Below are positions 45,686 through 54,598 of a stretch of DNA of 64,000 nt, piece after piece. The stretch is taken from positions 1,478 to 65,477 of the forward strand of contig DADP01000024.1 in the NCBI GenBank assembly GCA_002495025.1, written 5' to 3'. Position 1 is the first letter of the stretch, and every line of letters starts with the position of its first letter. The notes beneath the pieces are model-generated. The model did not search any database. It saw nothing but the letters and a program-made list of their open reading frames with translations, and was not told the origin of the DNA. Position numbers and translations under genes: made by a program. Source of the stretch: Desulfurococcaceae archaeon UBA285 (GTDB taxonomy: Archaea > Thermoproteota > Thermoprotei_A > Sulfolobales > Desulfurococcaceae).

Positions 45686-46375
45686 ATGTGCACTACAATT
45701 GAAACTATTGGAGAGTGTCTAGGGAAACCAGTAGTAGACCCTTATGGTAGGAGACTAGGATACATAGTAAGCTACTATAGTGATGCCGATGGTAGAATAA
45801 AAGGATTGGAAATAAACATAAATGATGTTGAATATAGAGAAGTATCAATTGAGAGAATACAGGTTGGTCAAAGCGGCATTATACTAATACCCGAATACGA
45901 GTACGACGCGATCGTAGTAGAAAACCGTTTAAAAAACGTAAAGAGTAGACTCGCATCTCTCGAAGAACTATACTCAAAGAAGGAAATAGCAACACACGTA
46001 TATGAAGCACAAAAGAAGAAACTCGAAGAAGAACTAGCAGTTATAAAAGCAAGAGCAAAAGAAGTAAAAGACGCATTGAGAAATAGATTACACGAAGTAG
46101 AAGAACAAATAGCTGAAATAGAAAAAGCTATGGGTGCACTAAAAACCGGATATCTCGCTGGTGAAATACAAGACAAACCATATCTAACAGCACTAGATAT
46201 AATGAAGAAGACCATGGAAATGTTCCTAAAAGAAAAAGACAATATAAAGAAACACCTCGATAAAATAGAGTCTCTTGAAGCACTCCCAGTCTCACCAGTA
46301 ATAGGGCTTCAACAAACCAAAGAGCAGTCGAAAGGACAATCAAGTCAGCCAATGAACGTTGTTGTTATAGAGTAG
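45686..46375 (+). CDS. cdvA: Cell division protein CdvA
   Basis: Crenarchaeal division protein that binds membrane and DNA and recruits the ESCRT-III-like CdvB. 229 residues. An N-terminal PRC-barrel-like domain (about 1-75; G-K-P-V-V-D-P-Y-G-R-R-L-G-Y) is followed by a long coiled coil (about 78-200) with R-L-A-S-L-E-E-L-Y-S-K-K-E-I and M-G-A-L-K-T-G-Y-L-A-G-E-I, which I recognise from CdvA. A Q/S-rich linker leads to a short hydrophobic C-terminal end (M-N-V-V-V-I-E), in the place of the CdvB-binding motif. cdvB and cdvC are not adjacent here. Confidence 0.85.
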   Translation: MCTTIETIGECLGKPVVDPYGRRLGYIVSYYSDADGRIKGLEININDVEYREVSIERIQVGQSGIILIPEYEYDAIVVENRLKNVKSRLASLEELYSKKEIATHVYEAQKKKLEEELAVIKARAKEVKDALRNRLHEVEEQIAEIEKAMGALKTGYLAGEIQDKPYLTALDIMKKTMEMFLKEKDNIKKHLDKIESLEALPVSPVIGLQQTKEQSKGQSSQPMNVVVIE

Positions 46376-46465
46376 ACTGTAATACCCACTACCATCTTAC
46401 TAAAACACTGGTTTTTCCGAGTAATAATAGAGAATAATGTATAGGAGATGAGTTAAGAGAAAAAA

Positions 46466-47788
46466 TTATGCTTCAGGTTTAGTTATAGGTATGTTTTCAA
46501 TCGCGAGGAATGGTGCTCTAGTTGGTATTCTAACCTCCCACCAGGCTATATCATATCTATTCTTTGTAGCTCCAGTAATACTTGATAGTAGTCTTGGATA
46601 ACTCGTAGCTATTCTAACTCTACCCACATGGCCCTCTATTTCACCATTTCTCACCAAGAGTGCAACGTCTCTAGAGACTGTTGAGAAATATCCCTCATAG
46701 TAGTTTTGTAGTCTTGTATACCAGTTATTAGTTATTATCAAGCCATTCTTTACAATAGATGGGAGTTCTTCTTCTTTTAATTCACCACTAGAAATCTCTA
46801 GATTCCACGCTCTTGGATATATCCAGCCAGCGTTTCCAGTGGATTTTAATTGTAGTTTTGATGCTGTTGCAGTGTTGTGTAATACGTTTTTAATTAAACC
46901 ATTTTCTATTATTGGCTTGTCAAAGGTTTCAACGCCTTCATCATCGAAGCTTCTAACACCTGGTAGAGTTACGTCTCTGGGTTTATCATATAGACTTATT
47001 ACGTCACTACCTATTTTCTCTCCTGGGGCGTATTTTGCGAATACTGAGAACCCTATGAGTACCCATAGAGCAGAAGCCATATAGGCAAGGTAGTTGAAGA
47101 GGTTGCCGGCTACGAGTGGTGATATTACTACGTTGTACTCGCCTGGTGATATATCGGCTTTCTTGTTTGTTATAGTTGCGTAGTAGCCGGCTTTTCTCCC
47201 TACTTCTCTTATTGCGTTGTGGTCTAGTTTTGTTGAGCCGTGTGCCCAGTGTCCGCTGAACTCGCCTTTGAAAGCACGTATATATGCTTCAACACCTGTT
47301 TTCTCTTCGCTACACTCGAATCCACGGGTGTCTACGAGTATGGTTCTTGTTTTTGAAAGTGTGAGTGTACCTGCTACTCTATCAACTCCCTGCGAGATGG
47401 AGGCGTCTACCATTTCTTCTACTAACCTGCTCGGATCGTTCATCGAGGATTCTACGTTTGGATCGTATGTATTTGTTAGTGGACTACACTTACCCGGCTC
47501 TGGTAGTGGAGCATACAACTCGGATTCTTCGATTCTACTAGCTAGCTTCAAGACCTCCTCGGCGTTTTTCACTATGTAGAGTGGGTCTTTGGAGTCATAG
47601 TCTAGAATCCAGAGCCGCCTGGATTTAGCTAGTCTCAACTGTATGCTTGTTTGCAGCCATGACTGGGTTACAGAGGGCTCTGAATTCCATAGTTTAACCA
47701 TTACATTGTTTTTCTCTTCTATTAATACTGATACCTCGTCGAATTTGTTTTGAAGTGTTTTTAATAAGATATACGCGAGTTCACTCAT
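46466..47788 (-). CDS. tldE: TldE/PmbA-family protease subunit
   Basis: 440 residues. The inactive or supporting partner of TldD in a heterodimeric metalloprotease that digests unfolded or modified peptides. The family barrel and C-terminal region are visible (S-P-L-V-A-G-N-L-F-N-Y near 228; G-W-I-Y-P-R-A-W-N near 323). It lacks the H-E-x-x-x-H zinc site, as PmbA/TldE proteins do. ATG overlaps the tldD stop (ATGA), so the two are coupled. Confidence 0.92.
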   Translation of the reverse strand: MSELAYILLKTLQNKFDEVSVLIEEKNNVMVKLWNSEPSVTQSWLQTSIQLRLAKSRRLWILDYDSKDPLYIVKNAEEVLKLASRIEESELYAPLPEPGKCSPLTNTYDPNVESSMNDPSRLVEEMVDASISQGVDRVAGTLTLSKTRTILVDTRGFECSEEKTGVEAYIRAFKGEFSGHWAHGSTKLDHNAIREVGRKAGYYATITNKKADISPGEYNVVISPLVAGNLFNYLAYMASALWVLIGFSVFAKYAPGEKIGSDVISLYDKPRDVTLPGVRSFDDEGVETFDKPIIENGLIKNVLHNTATASKLQLKSTGNAGWIYPRAWNLEISSGELKEEELPSIVKNGLIITNNWYTRLQNYYEGYFSTVSRDVALLVRNGEIEGHVGRVRIATSYPRLLSSITGATKNRYDIAWWEVRIPTRAPFLAIENIPITKPEA

Positions 47789-49224
47789 TTCAATACACCT
47801 ACTCTCATTTTTCCAAGTCTAACATTTGGACCGCCAAACCAGACTGGAACACCCTGTGACGGCTCGCCTTTACCACATGTGCCAGGATAAAACTCTAAGT
47901 TTCTATCTTTAGCTACTATATTACTATAGAACCAGCCCGTTGTAAACTCTAATACGGGGTTTAATACTGGTTCTGCTAGCTCGCCGTTTCTAATCATATA
48001 TGATTCAAGACCCACGTATCTCTGGTTCCAACGGGCGTCGTCAATGTTCCACTCCATATAGGATTTTACAAATAATCCTAGTTCTATGTCTTCTATTAGT
48101 TCTTCGAATTTATAGTCTCCGGGGGTTAGATATGTATTGCTCATTCTTATAATTGGCTCGGAAGCATAGTCCATAGCTCTAGCTGCTCCATTACTGCTTG
48201 TATTGAATATTCTAGCTGTGTGTCTATTGTGGAGGGGTTCGTATAGCAATCCCTCTTTGTATAGATATCTTGGTCTAGCTCTTACTGCTTCATCATCGTA
48301 TAAATAGAATCCATAACTGCCGGGTATTGTTGGGTCTTCTACAACTGTTGCTTGTTCATTTCCAACTCTGAATTTACCAATCATATCGGGTTTTACGTAG
48401 GATTCACCAGCTTGAGCTGCTTCTCTACCAAGTATTCTATCTGCCTCCATGGGGTGGCCCGAGGATTCATGTACTATTAATCCCACGACTTCAGAGCCCA
48501 CTACTACATCTATTTTCTCGTTTGGTGGAGTGGTTCCCTTGATCAATACTTTCTCGAGGTTTAATAGTTCATCTCTTACTTTGACTTCGGGTTTCCATTC
48601 ATCTATTAACTCTGCTCCTCTAGATGCTCCAAACTCGCTTCTTCTCTGGAGGCTCCTACCCTGGTATAGAAGTGTAGAGTTTACTCCTATGAATAATCTG
48701 GGTATGTATGACTCTACGTATCCCCCCTCGGAAGTAATTACTAGTTTTTCCTGTATGTGTATATCTAATGATTTCACCATTGAGACAAGTTTAGCTTCTT
48801 TTATTTCTCCAGCTGTGTTTTTATAGATCTCGGAGAGAACGTTTATTGCATCCTCTATTTTTAATTCTTGTAGTGGTTTCTTCTCGACTACACGGTATTT
48901 AGCGCGTCCAGGTCTTTCCTCGGAGAATTCAATGGGGTTTTTTCTAAGTCTACTGGTTGCTTTTGCTCTAATGTATGCGTTTTCAACTGTTTTATATAGG
49001 TCTTCTAAGTCTAGACTATTTGTTGCTGCAAATCCAAGCGATCCATTCACGAGAACTCTTATACCAACACCCTTTGTTTTAAATACTCCAGTACCCATTA
49101 ACTTATTGTTTCGTAGAGTAACACTGTATCCATAGTCGTTTTGAAATCTTACTTCAACGTATTTTGCTCCCAGAGCTAGCCCGCGCTCTATTATTCTATA
49201 AAGAACATCCTCACTTACTTCCAA
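47785..49224 (-). CDS. tldD: TldD-family metalloprotease subunit
   Basis: 479 residues. The zinc-binding H-E-S-S-G-H near residue 253 (H-E-x-x-x-H) identifies the catalytic TldD subunit. V-V-G-S-E-V-V-G-L-I-V precedes it and F-V-K-S-Y-M-E-W-N-I follows near 387. The C terminus (P-G-T-C-G-K-G-E-P-S-Q-G) carries the conserved Cys-Gly. TTG start; TATA TTTATATTT on the minus strand at 49262-49270. Confidence 0.94.
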   Translation of the reverse strand: MEVSEDVLYRIIERGLALGAKYVEVRFQNDYGYSVTLRNNKLMGTGVFKTKGVGIRVLVNGSLGFAATNSLDLEDLYKTVENAYIRAKATSRLRKNPIEFSEERPGRAKYRVVEKKPLQELKIEDAINVLSEIYKNTAGEIKEAKLVSMVKSLDIHIQEKLVITSEGGYVESYIPRLFIGVNSTLLYQGRSLQRRSEFGASRGAELIDEWKPEVKVRDELLNLEKVLIKGTTPPNEKIDVVVGSEVVGLIVHESSGHPMEADRILGREAAQAGESYVKPDMIGKFRVGNEQATVVEDPTIPGSYGFYLYDDEAVRARPRYLYKEGLLYEPLHNRHTARIFNTSSNGAARAMDYASEPIIRMSNTYLTPGDYKFEELIEDIELGLFVKSYMEWNIDDARWNQRYVGLESYMIRNGELAEPVLNPVLEFTTGWFYSNIVAKDRNLEFYPGTCGKGEPSQGVPVWFGGPNVRLGKMRVGVLK

Positions 49225-49261
49225 TTAATACACCTGCAAAATAAACTATATCCAGCCTAGA

Positions 49262-49270
49262 AAATATAAA
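49262..49270 (-). promoter_or_regulatory. TATA box of tldD-tldE
   Basis: TTTATATTT on the minus strand about 40-46 nt before the TTG start of tldD. It predicts a transcription start near 49243. Confidence 0.5.
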
Positions 49271-49282
49271 TCTTCAAGAACA

Positions 49283-49834
49283 CTAAATGTTAAAAAGTAT
49301 TTTTAAGACCAGACTAGTAGCTGCTGAAAGAATTATTACGAGTACAGGATTGACTTTTAAACCAAATAGTATTGCAAACGCAACTATAAATACAATGAAT
49401 ACAATGTAGTCAAAACCCCCTGTTTTCAACATCATACTACTCGCTAATCGTAGAAACGCGTAGAGGATAATAGCTAATACTGCTGCATTAACTCCTCTAA
49501 AAAACGCCTTGGCAATATAGTGATCCATAAATGGTCTAAGCACGGTAACTATTCCAAGAATGATTATATATGATGGTAATACAACACCAAACGTTGCTAT
49601 TAGAGAGCCTGGAAGCCCCTTTAACTCGTATCCAATCCATGTAGCTGCATTTATTGCTATAGGACCCGGTGTACTCTCAGCTATACCAATTATACTTAGA
49701 AACTCTTCCTCGCTAATCCACTTTTTCTCTTCAACTAGAATTCTATAGTATATACCAATACCTCCATAACCACCTCCAAACATTATAAAACCTATTTTTA
49801 AAAACACTAGAAACAATTCGAGATAAGACACCAA
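49283..49834 (-). CDS. ChrA-like chromate transport family protein (single domain)
   Basis: 183 residues, about six membrane segments. The family motifs are clear: F-G-G-G-Y-G-G near residue 19 and the E-S-T-P-G-P-I-A-I-N-A-A-T near 54. It corresponds to one half of a two-domain ChrA. Short ChrA proteins usually occur as adjacent gene pairs, but no partner is seen here. Transport of chromate is proven only for some members; the natural substrate may be another anion. TTG start after GGTGGTG. Confidence 0.85.
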   Translation of the reverse strand: MVSYLELFLVFLKIGFIMFGGGYGGIGIYYRILVEEKKWISEEEFLSIIGIAESTPGPIAINAATWIGYELKGLPGSLIATFGVVLPSYIIILGIVTVLRPFMDHYIAKAFFRGVNAAVLAIILYAFLRLASSMMLKTGGFDYIVFIVFIVAFAILFGLKVNPVLVIILSAATSLVLKILFNI

Positions 49835-49913
49835 TTTACACCACCATGTCTACTTCACATCAAATTTTATTTTAATACTTGAATTCTACATAATATGGTA
49901 GAGAGGTGTATAT
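49835..49913. promoter_or_regulatory. Divergent promoter, chrA-like / acdA
   Basis: AAATTTTATTTTAAT (about 49862-49876) gives TATA options on both strands; the plus-strand start would be near 49893. GAGGTG (49903-49908) is the acdA ribosome binding site. Confidence 0.4.
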
Positions 49914-51302
49914 ATGAACGCGCTTTCAAAGTTTTTCCAACCGGAAAGTGTAGCTGTAATAGGTGCAACACCAAAAGAAGGAAAAGTTGGTAGAGCAATA
50001 CTAGAAAATTTTATTTCAAGGTTTAAGGGGAGAATATACCCTGTAAACCCCAACTACGATGAAATACTTGGATTAAAGTGCTACAAGAGCGTTAAAGAAA
50101 TACCTGAAACACCAGACCTCGCCGTAATAGTTGTACCAGCACCACAAGTACCCCAAGTACTAAGAGAGCTAGGAGAAAAAGGAACAAAAGCAGCAGTAAT
50201 AATTAGCGGTGGATTCAGAGAAACAGGAACAAAAGAAGGAGCTGCACTAGAAGAAGAAGTAGTAAAAATCTCGAGGGAATACGGTATAAGGATCATTGGA
50301 CCAAACTGTATTGGAATATTTGACAATTGGAGTGGAGTAGATACATTCTTTACAACAAAGATGAGAAAACCACCACGTGGATATGTAGCCTTTATAAGTC
50401 AGAGCGGAGCGTTTGCAACAGCACTCATGGACTGGATGGCCTATCACGGAATAGGAGTTTCAAGAGCAATAAGTTATGGCAACAAAGTAGACGTAGACGA
50501 CATAGACCTACTCGAATACCTAGGTGAAGACGATAAAACAAAAGTTATTTTAATGTACATTGAGGGAATAAAAGAATCGCGCGGTAGACTATTCATAGAG
50601 ACTGCCCGAAAAGTATCTCTCAAGAAACCAATAGTTGTATATAAAGCTGGAAAGACAAGTAGAGGTGGTAAAGCAGCAGCTAGCCATACTGCCGCTATGG
50701 CTGGAGACTACTCGGTGTACAAAGCAGCATTTAAACAAGCAGGTGTAATAGAAGTTGAAAGTTTTGATGAAATGATGGATGTTGTCAGGATCTTCCTAGA
50801 CCAGCCATTAATGCGTGGTAATAGAGTATATATAGTAACAGATGCTGGCGGAGTTGGTGTAATGCTAACAGACGCGTTAACTAATGCTGGATTTGAAATA
50901 CCAGTAACACCACCAGATCTAAAAGAGAAGTTGAGAAGTATATTACCACCACACAATATAGTTGAAAACCCAATCGACTTAACTGGAGATGCAGACGACG
51001 AACGCTATATAAGAGTATTAGAGCTACTAGCTAATAGAGAAGACGTTGATGCAATAGTAGTTGTTGCATTACCACAAATACCTGGATTAAAAGGTACATT
51101 TGTAGACTACATAGCTAAAATCAAAGAAGAAACAAAGAAACCAGTTGTAGCATTAACTATTGGAAGCGAAATTTCAATTGAAACGGCAAAGAGACTACAA
51201 GAAAAAGGAGTTACAGTATTCGAATCACCTGAAAGACTAGCAAAGGCCTTAAAAGCTCTTAGAACTTATAGTCTACACGTAGCTAGGTTTAAGGGTCTCT
51301 AA
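49914..51302 (+). CDS. acdA: Acetyl-CoA synthetase (ADP-forming), alpha subunit
   Basis: Makes ATP from acetyl-CoA (or other acyl-CoA) with release of acetate, the main substrate-level phosphorylation step in peptide-fermenting hyperthermophiles. 462 residues: CoA-binding domain (about 1-140; V-I-G-A-T-P-K-E-G-K-V-G-R near 16), succinyl-CoA-ligase-like domain with I-S-Q-S-G-A-F near 162, the phosphate-accepting His in A-S-H-T-A-A-M-A-G-D near 257, and a third flavodoxin-like domain. The beta subunit follows by 2 nt. Confidence 0.95.
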   Translation: MNALSKFFQPESVAVIGATPKEGKVGRAILENFISRFKGRIYPVNPNYDEILGLKCYKSVKEIPETPDLAVIVVPAPQVPQVLRELGEKGTKAAVIISGGFRETGTKEGAALEEEVVKISREYGIRIIGPNCIGIFDNWSGVDTFFTTKMRKPPRGYVAFISQSGAFATALMDWMAYHGIGVSRAISYGNKVDVDDIDLLEYLGEDDKTKVILMYIEGIKESRGRLFIETARKVSLKKPIVVYKAGKTSRGGKAAASHTAAMAGDYSVYKAAFKQAGVIEVESFDEMMDVVRIFLDQPLMRGNRVYIVTDAGGVGVMLTDALTNAGFEIPVTPPDLKEKLRSILPPHNIVENPIDLTGDADDERYIRVLELLANREDVDAIVVVALPQIPGLKGTFVDYIAKIKEETKKPVVALTIGSEISIETAKRLQEKGVTVFESPERLAKALKALRTYSLHVARFKGL

Positions 51303-51304
51303 CC

Positions 51305-52006
51305 ATGACACCCAGAGAAATAATTAGAAAAGCCCTTGAAGAAGGTAGAACAAAGCTACTAGAACACGAAGCTTTTGAAGTAGCTAAGTACTACGGTATA
51401 CCAACTCCAAACGCCGTACTAGTTAAAACACCAGAAGAAGCATATAAATACGCTGATGAAATAGGCTATCCACTAGCCGCTAAAATAGTATCACCAGATA
51501 TAACACACAAGAGCGATGTAGGAGGAGTAAAACTATTCATTAAAAACAAAGAGGAAGCATACAAAGCAGTAGAAGACATATTAACTACAGTCCCCCAGAA
51601 AGCACCTGGAGCTAGAATAACAGGCGTTATTATATACAAAATGGCACCACCAGGCGTAGAAGTCATAGTGGGTGGATTAAGAGACGGTGTCTTCGGGCCA
51701 ATAGTAATGTTTGGTCTTGGTGGAATATTCGTAGAGGTAATGAAAGACGTTTCATTTAGAATATACCCAATAAGCACAGAAGACGCATTAGAAATGATTG
51801 ATGAAATAAAATCAGCTAAAATACTCAATGGATATAGAGGCCAACCACCCGTAGACAAACAAGCACTAGCAGACATAATAGTAAAAACAGCAAAACTCCT
51901 CGCTGAAAACGAAGAAATAGAATCCATAGATTTAAACCCCGTACTCGCCTACCCACAAGGAGCAATGGCCGTAGACGTTAGAATTATATTAAAACAAAAA
52001 GGGTAA
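51305..52006 (+). CDS. acdB: Acetyl-CoA synthetase (ADP-forming), beta subunit
   Basis: 233 residues, ATP-grasp fold that transfers phosphate to ADP. Seen: G-I-P-T-P near 31, P-L-A-A-K-I-V-S-P-D-I-T-H-K-S-D near 57, M-F-G-L-G-G-I-F-V-E near 139 and E-S-I-D-L-N-P-V near 207. In archaea the alpha and beta subunits are separate genes, as here. Same operon as acdA. Confidence 0.95.
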   Translation: MTPREIIRKALEEGRTKLLEHEAFEVAKYYGIPTPNAVLVKTPEEAYKYADEIGYPLAAKIVSPDITHKSDVGGVKLFIKNKEEAYKAVEDILTTVPQKAPGARITGVIIYKMAPPGVEVIVGGLRDGVFGPIVMFGLGGIFVEVMKDVSFRIYPISTEDALEMIDEIKSAKILNGYRGQPPVDKQALADIIVKTAKLLAENEEIESIDLNPVLAYPQGAMAVDVRIILKQKG

Positions 52007-52010
52007 TTGA

Positions 52011-52955
52011 ATGAACAATAATTTAAACAATCTAAGCATTGAAGAACTAAATAAAAGAGCCGAAGAACTCGCCAGAGAAATATATGAAACACGAGAAGCC
52101 ATTAAAAACCTGAAGGAAAAGAGGATAGAATTATTCAATCAAATATCTAAACTACGCCAGGAAAGAGCTAAACTCCTAGAAGAAATAAGAGGTATTAAAA
52201 CCAAATTAAAAACAGCTAGAGAAGAACGTAGAAAACTAATTGAGGAGTATAGAAAACTCGTAGAAGAACGTAGAGAAAACGTACTACAAGTAAGAGCAAT
52301 TAAAGACTTACTATCAAGTAAAGCCAGTGAAGTTCAAAGCCTTCAAAACCAGACAAAGGAAATAAGAGTACCTATAAGTGTTATCAAGCAGAAAATAGAT
52401 GAGATAGAGTGGACAATACAAACAAATGTTTTAACACCAGAAAAAGAAAACGAGTTAATTAGAAAACTAAAAGCATACAACGCTCTTCTAAAGAGAGTTA
52501 CTGCTATACGCGAATCACTAAAAGAGAAAAAAGAAGAAGTATTAGAGCTCAGAGCAACCTATATGTCTCTCCGTGCAAGAATAAAAGAACTAGATGAAAA
52601 AATAAAGAAGCTAAGAGAAGTCATAAACGAGAAAACAACTGGTGTAAACAAACTAAAAGACTCGCTTAATCAACTAGTTCAAAAATACAATAGTATAAAG
52701 TCGGAGTTAGAATCAAAGAAAAAAGAGTTAGAGGAATGCAACAACGAGTTAACAATGAAAACATCTAAATTAAACGCTCTACGTACTCAATACCAAGAAA
52801 CACTCGCCGCAATTGAAGAAGCAAAGAAGAAACAAGTACTCAATGAGAAGAAGTCAAAAGTTGCTAGAGAAATAGAGCAAAGAGAGAAGAAGAGGTTGAC
52901 TATTGACGAGTTAAAGATAATGTATGGCGATCTCGAAGACCTCAAAGAAGACTAG
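52011..52955 (+). CDS. Archaeal coiled-coil protein (COG1340 type)
   Basis: 314 residues, nearly all charged heptad-like coiled coil from about 10 to 290 (repeated E-E-L/K-x-R patterns, R-Q-E-R-A-K-L-L-E-E near 50). A short C-terminal segment follows (R-L-T-I-D-E-L-K-I-M-Y-G-D-L-E-D). This end segment and the length fit the widespread archaeal COG1340 family, whose function is not established. ATG 4 nt after the acdB stop. Four bases overlap the convergent prenyltransferase gene. Confidence 0.8.
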   Translation: MNNNLNNLSIEELNKRAEELAREIYETREAIKNLKEKRIELFNQISKLRQERAKLLEEIRGIKTKLKTAREERRKLIEEYRKLVEERRENVLQVRAIKDLLSSKASEVQSLQNQTKEIRVPISVIKQKIDEIEWTIQTNVLTPEKENELIRKLKAYNALLKRVTAIRESLKEKKEEVLELRATYMSLRARIKELDEKIKKLREVINEKTTGVNKLKDSLNQLVQKYNSIKSELESKKKELEECNNELTMKTSKLNALRTQYQETLAAIEEAKKKQVLNEKKSKVAREIEQREKKRLTIDELKIMYGDLEDLKED

Positions 52956-53761
52956 CGTCCAAACCTCCTCTCTCTTCTTTGATAACTCCTTATCGCTCTC
53001 CAAAAATCAATTTTTCTAAATTCTGGCCAGTATACATCACAAAAGTATAACTCGCTATATGCTGAGTGCCACAAGAGGAAGTTACTAATTCTCTCTTCTC
53101 CACTCGTTCTAATAATCAAGTCTAGATCTGGTATTTCACCTGTCGGCAGGTATTTTAAAAATAATTCTTCTGTTATTTCACTCGGGTTTAATTGATTGCT
53201 TACAGCGTCTTCTACAATTTTCCTTACTGCTTCAATTATTTCCTGTCTTCCACCGTAACAAAGCGCTATTGTCAATGTGTAATTTGAATACTTGGAAGTA
53301 GCTTCTTCTGCTTTTCTAGCTATTTCTCTCAATTCCTCTGGAACCAGGTCTAGGTTTCCCACTATTTTAATTCTAACTTTGTTTTCATGTAGTTCTCGAA
53401 GGGAAATTAATTCTTCAAGTCCATTCTTAATAATGTTGAATAGGTTTTGTTTCTCCTCTGGGGATCTGTAGAGACAGTTCTCTGTACTCATAGCAAATAG
53501 TGTAACATATGGTATTTTCAACTCCCAAATCCATTTTAAAACTTCTTTAATTTTTGTATATCCATAGTAGTGTCCATTAACTATGTCTAGCCCCTTTTCT
53601 CTAGCCCATCTACGATTACCATCAGGTATTATACCAATGTGTCTTGGAAACGGCCCGTTTTTTATTTGTAGCCAAAGCCACTTCTCGTATATCTTGTATA
53701 GTGGTTTAGTAAGTCTTTCTCCTACACTGAGCGTCATTGACTCTGCTTTTCTTTTAAACAC
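52952..53761 (-). CDS. uppS: Cis-prenyltransferase (polyprenyl diphosphate synthase)
   Basis: Builds the long Z-polyprenyl diphosphate that becomes the dolichol-like carrier for glycan transfer. About 269 residues. Seen: I-P-D-G-N-R-R-W-A near residue 47 (catalytic Asp), F-A-M-S-T-E-N near 92, A-L-C-Y-G-G-R near 174 and D-L-I-I-R-T-S-G-E-x-R-I-S-N-F-L near 222. GTG 53761 is chosen for the GGGGAG just upstream; the frame is open to TTG 53785. Divergent from S8e. Confidence 0.92.
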   Translation of the reverse strand: MFKRKAESMTLSVGERLTKPLYKIYEKWLWLQIKNGPFPRHIGIIPDGNRRWAREKGLDIVNGHYYGYTKIKEVLKWIWELKIPYVTLFAMSTENCLYRSPEEKQNLFNIIKNGLEELISLRELHENKVRIKIVGNLDLVPEELREIARKAEEATSKYSNYTLTIALCYGGRQEIIEAVRKIVEDAVSNQLNPSEITEELFLKYLPTGEIPDLDLIIRTSGEERISNFLLWHSAYSELYFCDVYWPEFRKIDFWRAIRSYQRRERRFGR

Positions 53762-53799
53762 TATTCTCCCCACTTGTATCCACAATCCTTCTACGAGGG

Positions 53800-53813
53800 A
53801 ATTATTTAAAAGC
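53800..53813 (+). promoter_or_regulatory. S8e promoter
   Basis: AATTATTTAAAAGC contains a TATA box (ATTTAAAA) predicting transcription from about 53833, with GGTG (53837-53840) as ribosome binding site before ATG 53848. Confidence 0.5.
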
Positions 53814-53847
53814 CCTGTAAATAATGTTTATCAACCGGTGCTACATC

Positions 53848-54234
53848 ATGGCTTACTATCAAGGCAATGATTTAAGAAAACCAACAGGTGGATTGAAAGC
53901 TAGACATAGAGATAAGAGAAAGTATGAATTAGGCTCCCCGCCAACAAAGACTACATTGTCAACTAGTGAAGAGAGAAAAATTGAGAGAGTAATGGGTGGA
54001 AATAGAAAGATTAGATTAAAGAAAGCACTCTATGTAAACGTTGCATTAAAAGATGGATCAACAAAAAAGGTTAAAGTACTCGATGTAGTTGAAACACCAG
54101 AAAACCCACAGTACGCTAAATTCAAAATTATATCTAAGGGCACCGTGGTTAAAACAGAACTAGGCTTAGTGAAAATTACTTCTCGTCCAGGACAAGACGG
54201 TGTTTTAAACGGAGTACTCGTTGAAAAAGCCTAA
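53848..54234 (+). CDS. rps8e: 30S ribosomal protein S8e
   Basis: 128 residues. M-A-Y-Y-Q-G-N-D-L-R-K-P-T-G-G near the start, K-A-R-H-R-D-K-R near 20 and R-V-M-G-G-N-R-K near 53 are diagnostic of archaeal S8e. ATG 53848 is chosen over an earlier ATG at 53824 by the family N terminus and the GGTG upstream. Followed by srp19. Confidence 0.96.
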   Translation: MAYYQGNDLRKPTGGLKARHRDKRKYELGSPPTKTTLSTSEERKIERVMGGNRKIRLKKALYVNVALKDGSTKKVKVLDVVETPENPQYAKFKIISKGTVVKTELGLVKITSRPGQDGVLNGVLVEKA

Positions 54235-54256
54235 TTGACGAGTAGAGTGGTGTTTT

Positions 54257-54568
54257 TTGAGTAGAGAATATAGAGGGAAGCGCATAGTAATATACCCAGC
54301 ATACTTTGATGCAAATCTATCTAGGAGAGAAGGACGTAGAATACCAAAACACCTAGCAATACCTAATCCACGCCTAGAGGACATTGTAGAAATATGTAGA
54401 AAACTAGGTTTAAACCCAGAAGTCGAAGCAGACAAGGTATACCCACGCAATATATTCTCAAAGGGGAGAATAATAGTTGATAAACGGGGAAGTAAAATCA
54501 AAACACTATTTTTAATTGCATCAGAACTGAAAAAACAGTATAGGCAGAAAGCAACCACAGCTTCCTAG
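54257..54568 (+). CDS. srp19: Signal recognition particle protein SRP19
   Basis: 103 residues. Binds SRP RNA and helps SRP54 load. Seen: I-V-I-Y-P-A-Y-F-D near residue 10, S-R-R-E-G-R-R-I-P near 22 and P-R-N-I-F-S-K-G-R near 62. TTG start, 22 nt after S8e. The SRP54 gene is in another cluster of this window. Confidence 0.94.
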   Translation: MSREYRGKRIVIYPAYFDANLSRREGRRIPKHLAIPNPRLEDIVEICRKLGLNPEVEADKVYPRNIFSKGRIIVDKRGSKIKTLFLIASELKKQYRQKATTAS

Positions 54569-54598
54569 ATCCAGGTTTAATCCAACGGTGTATACACA

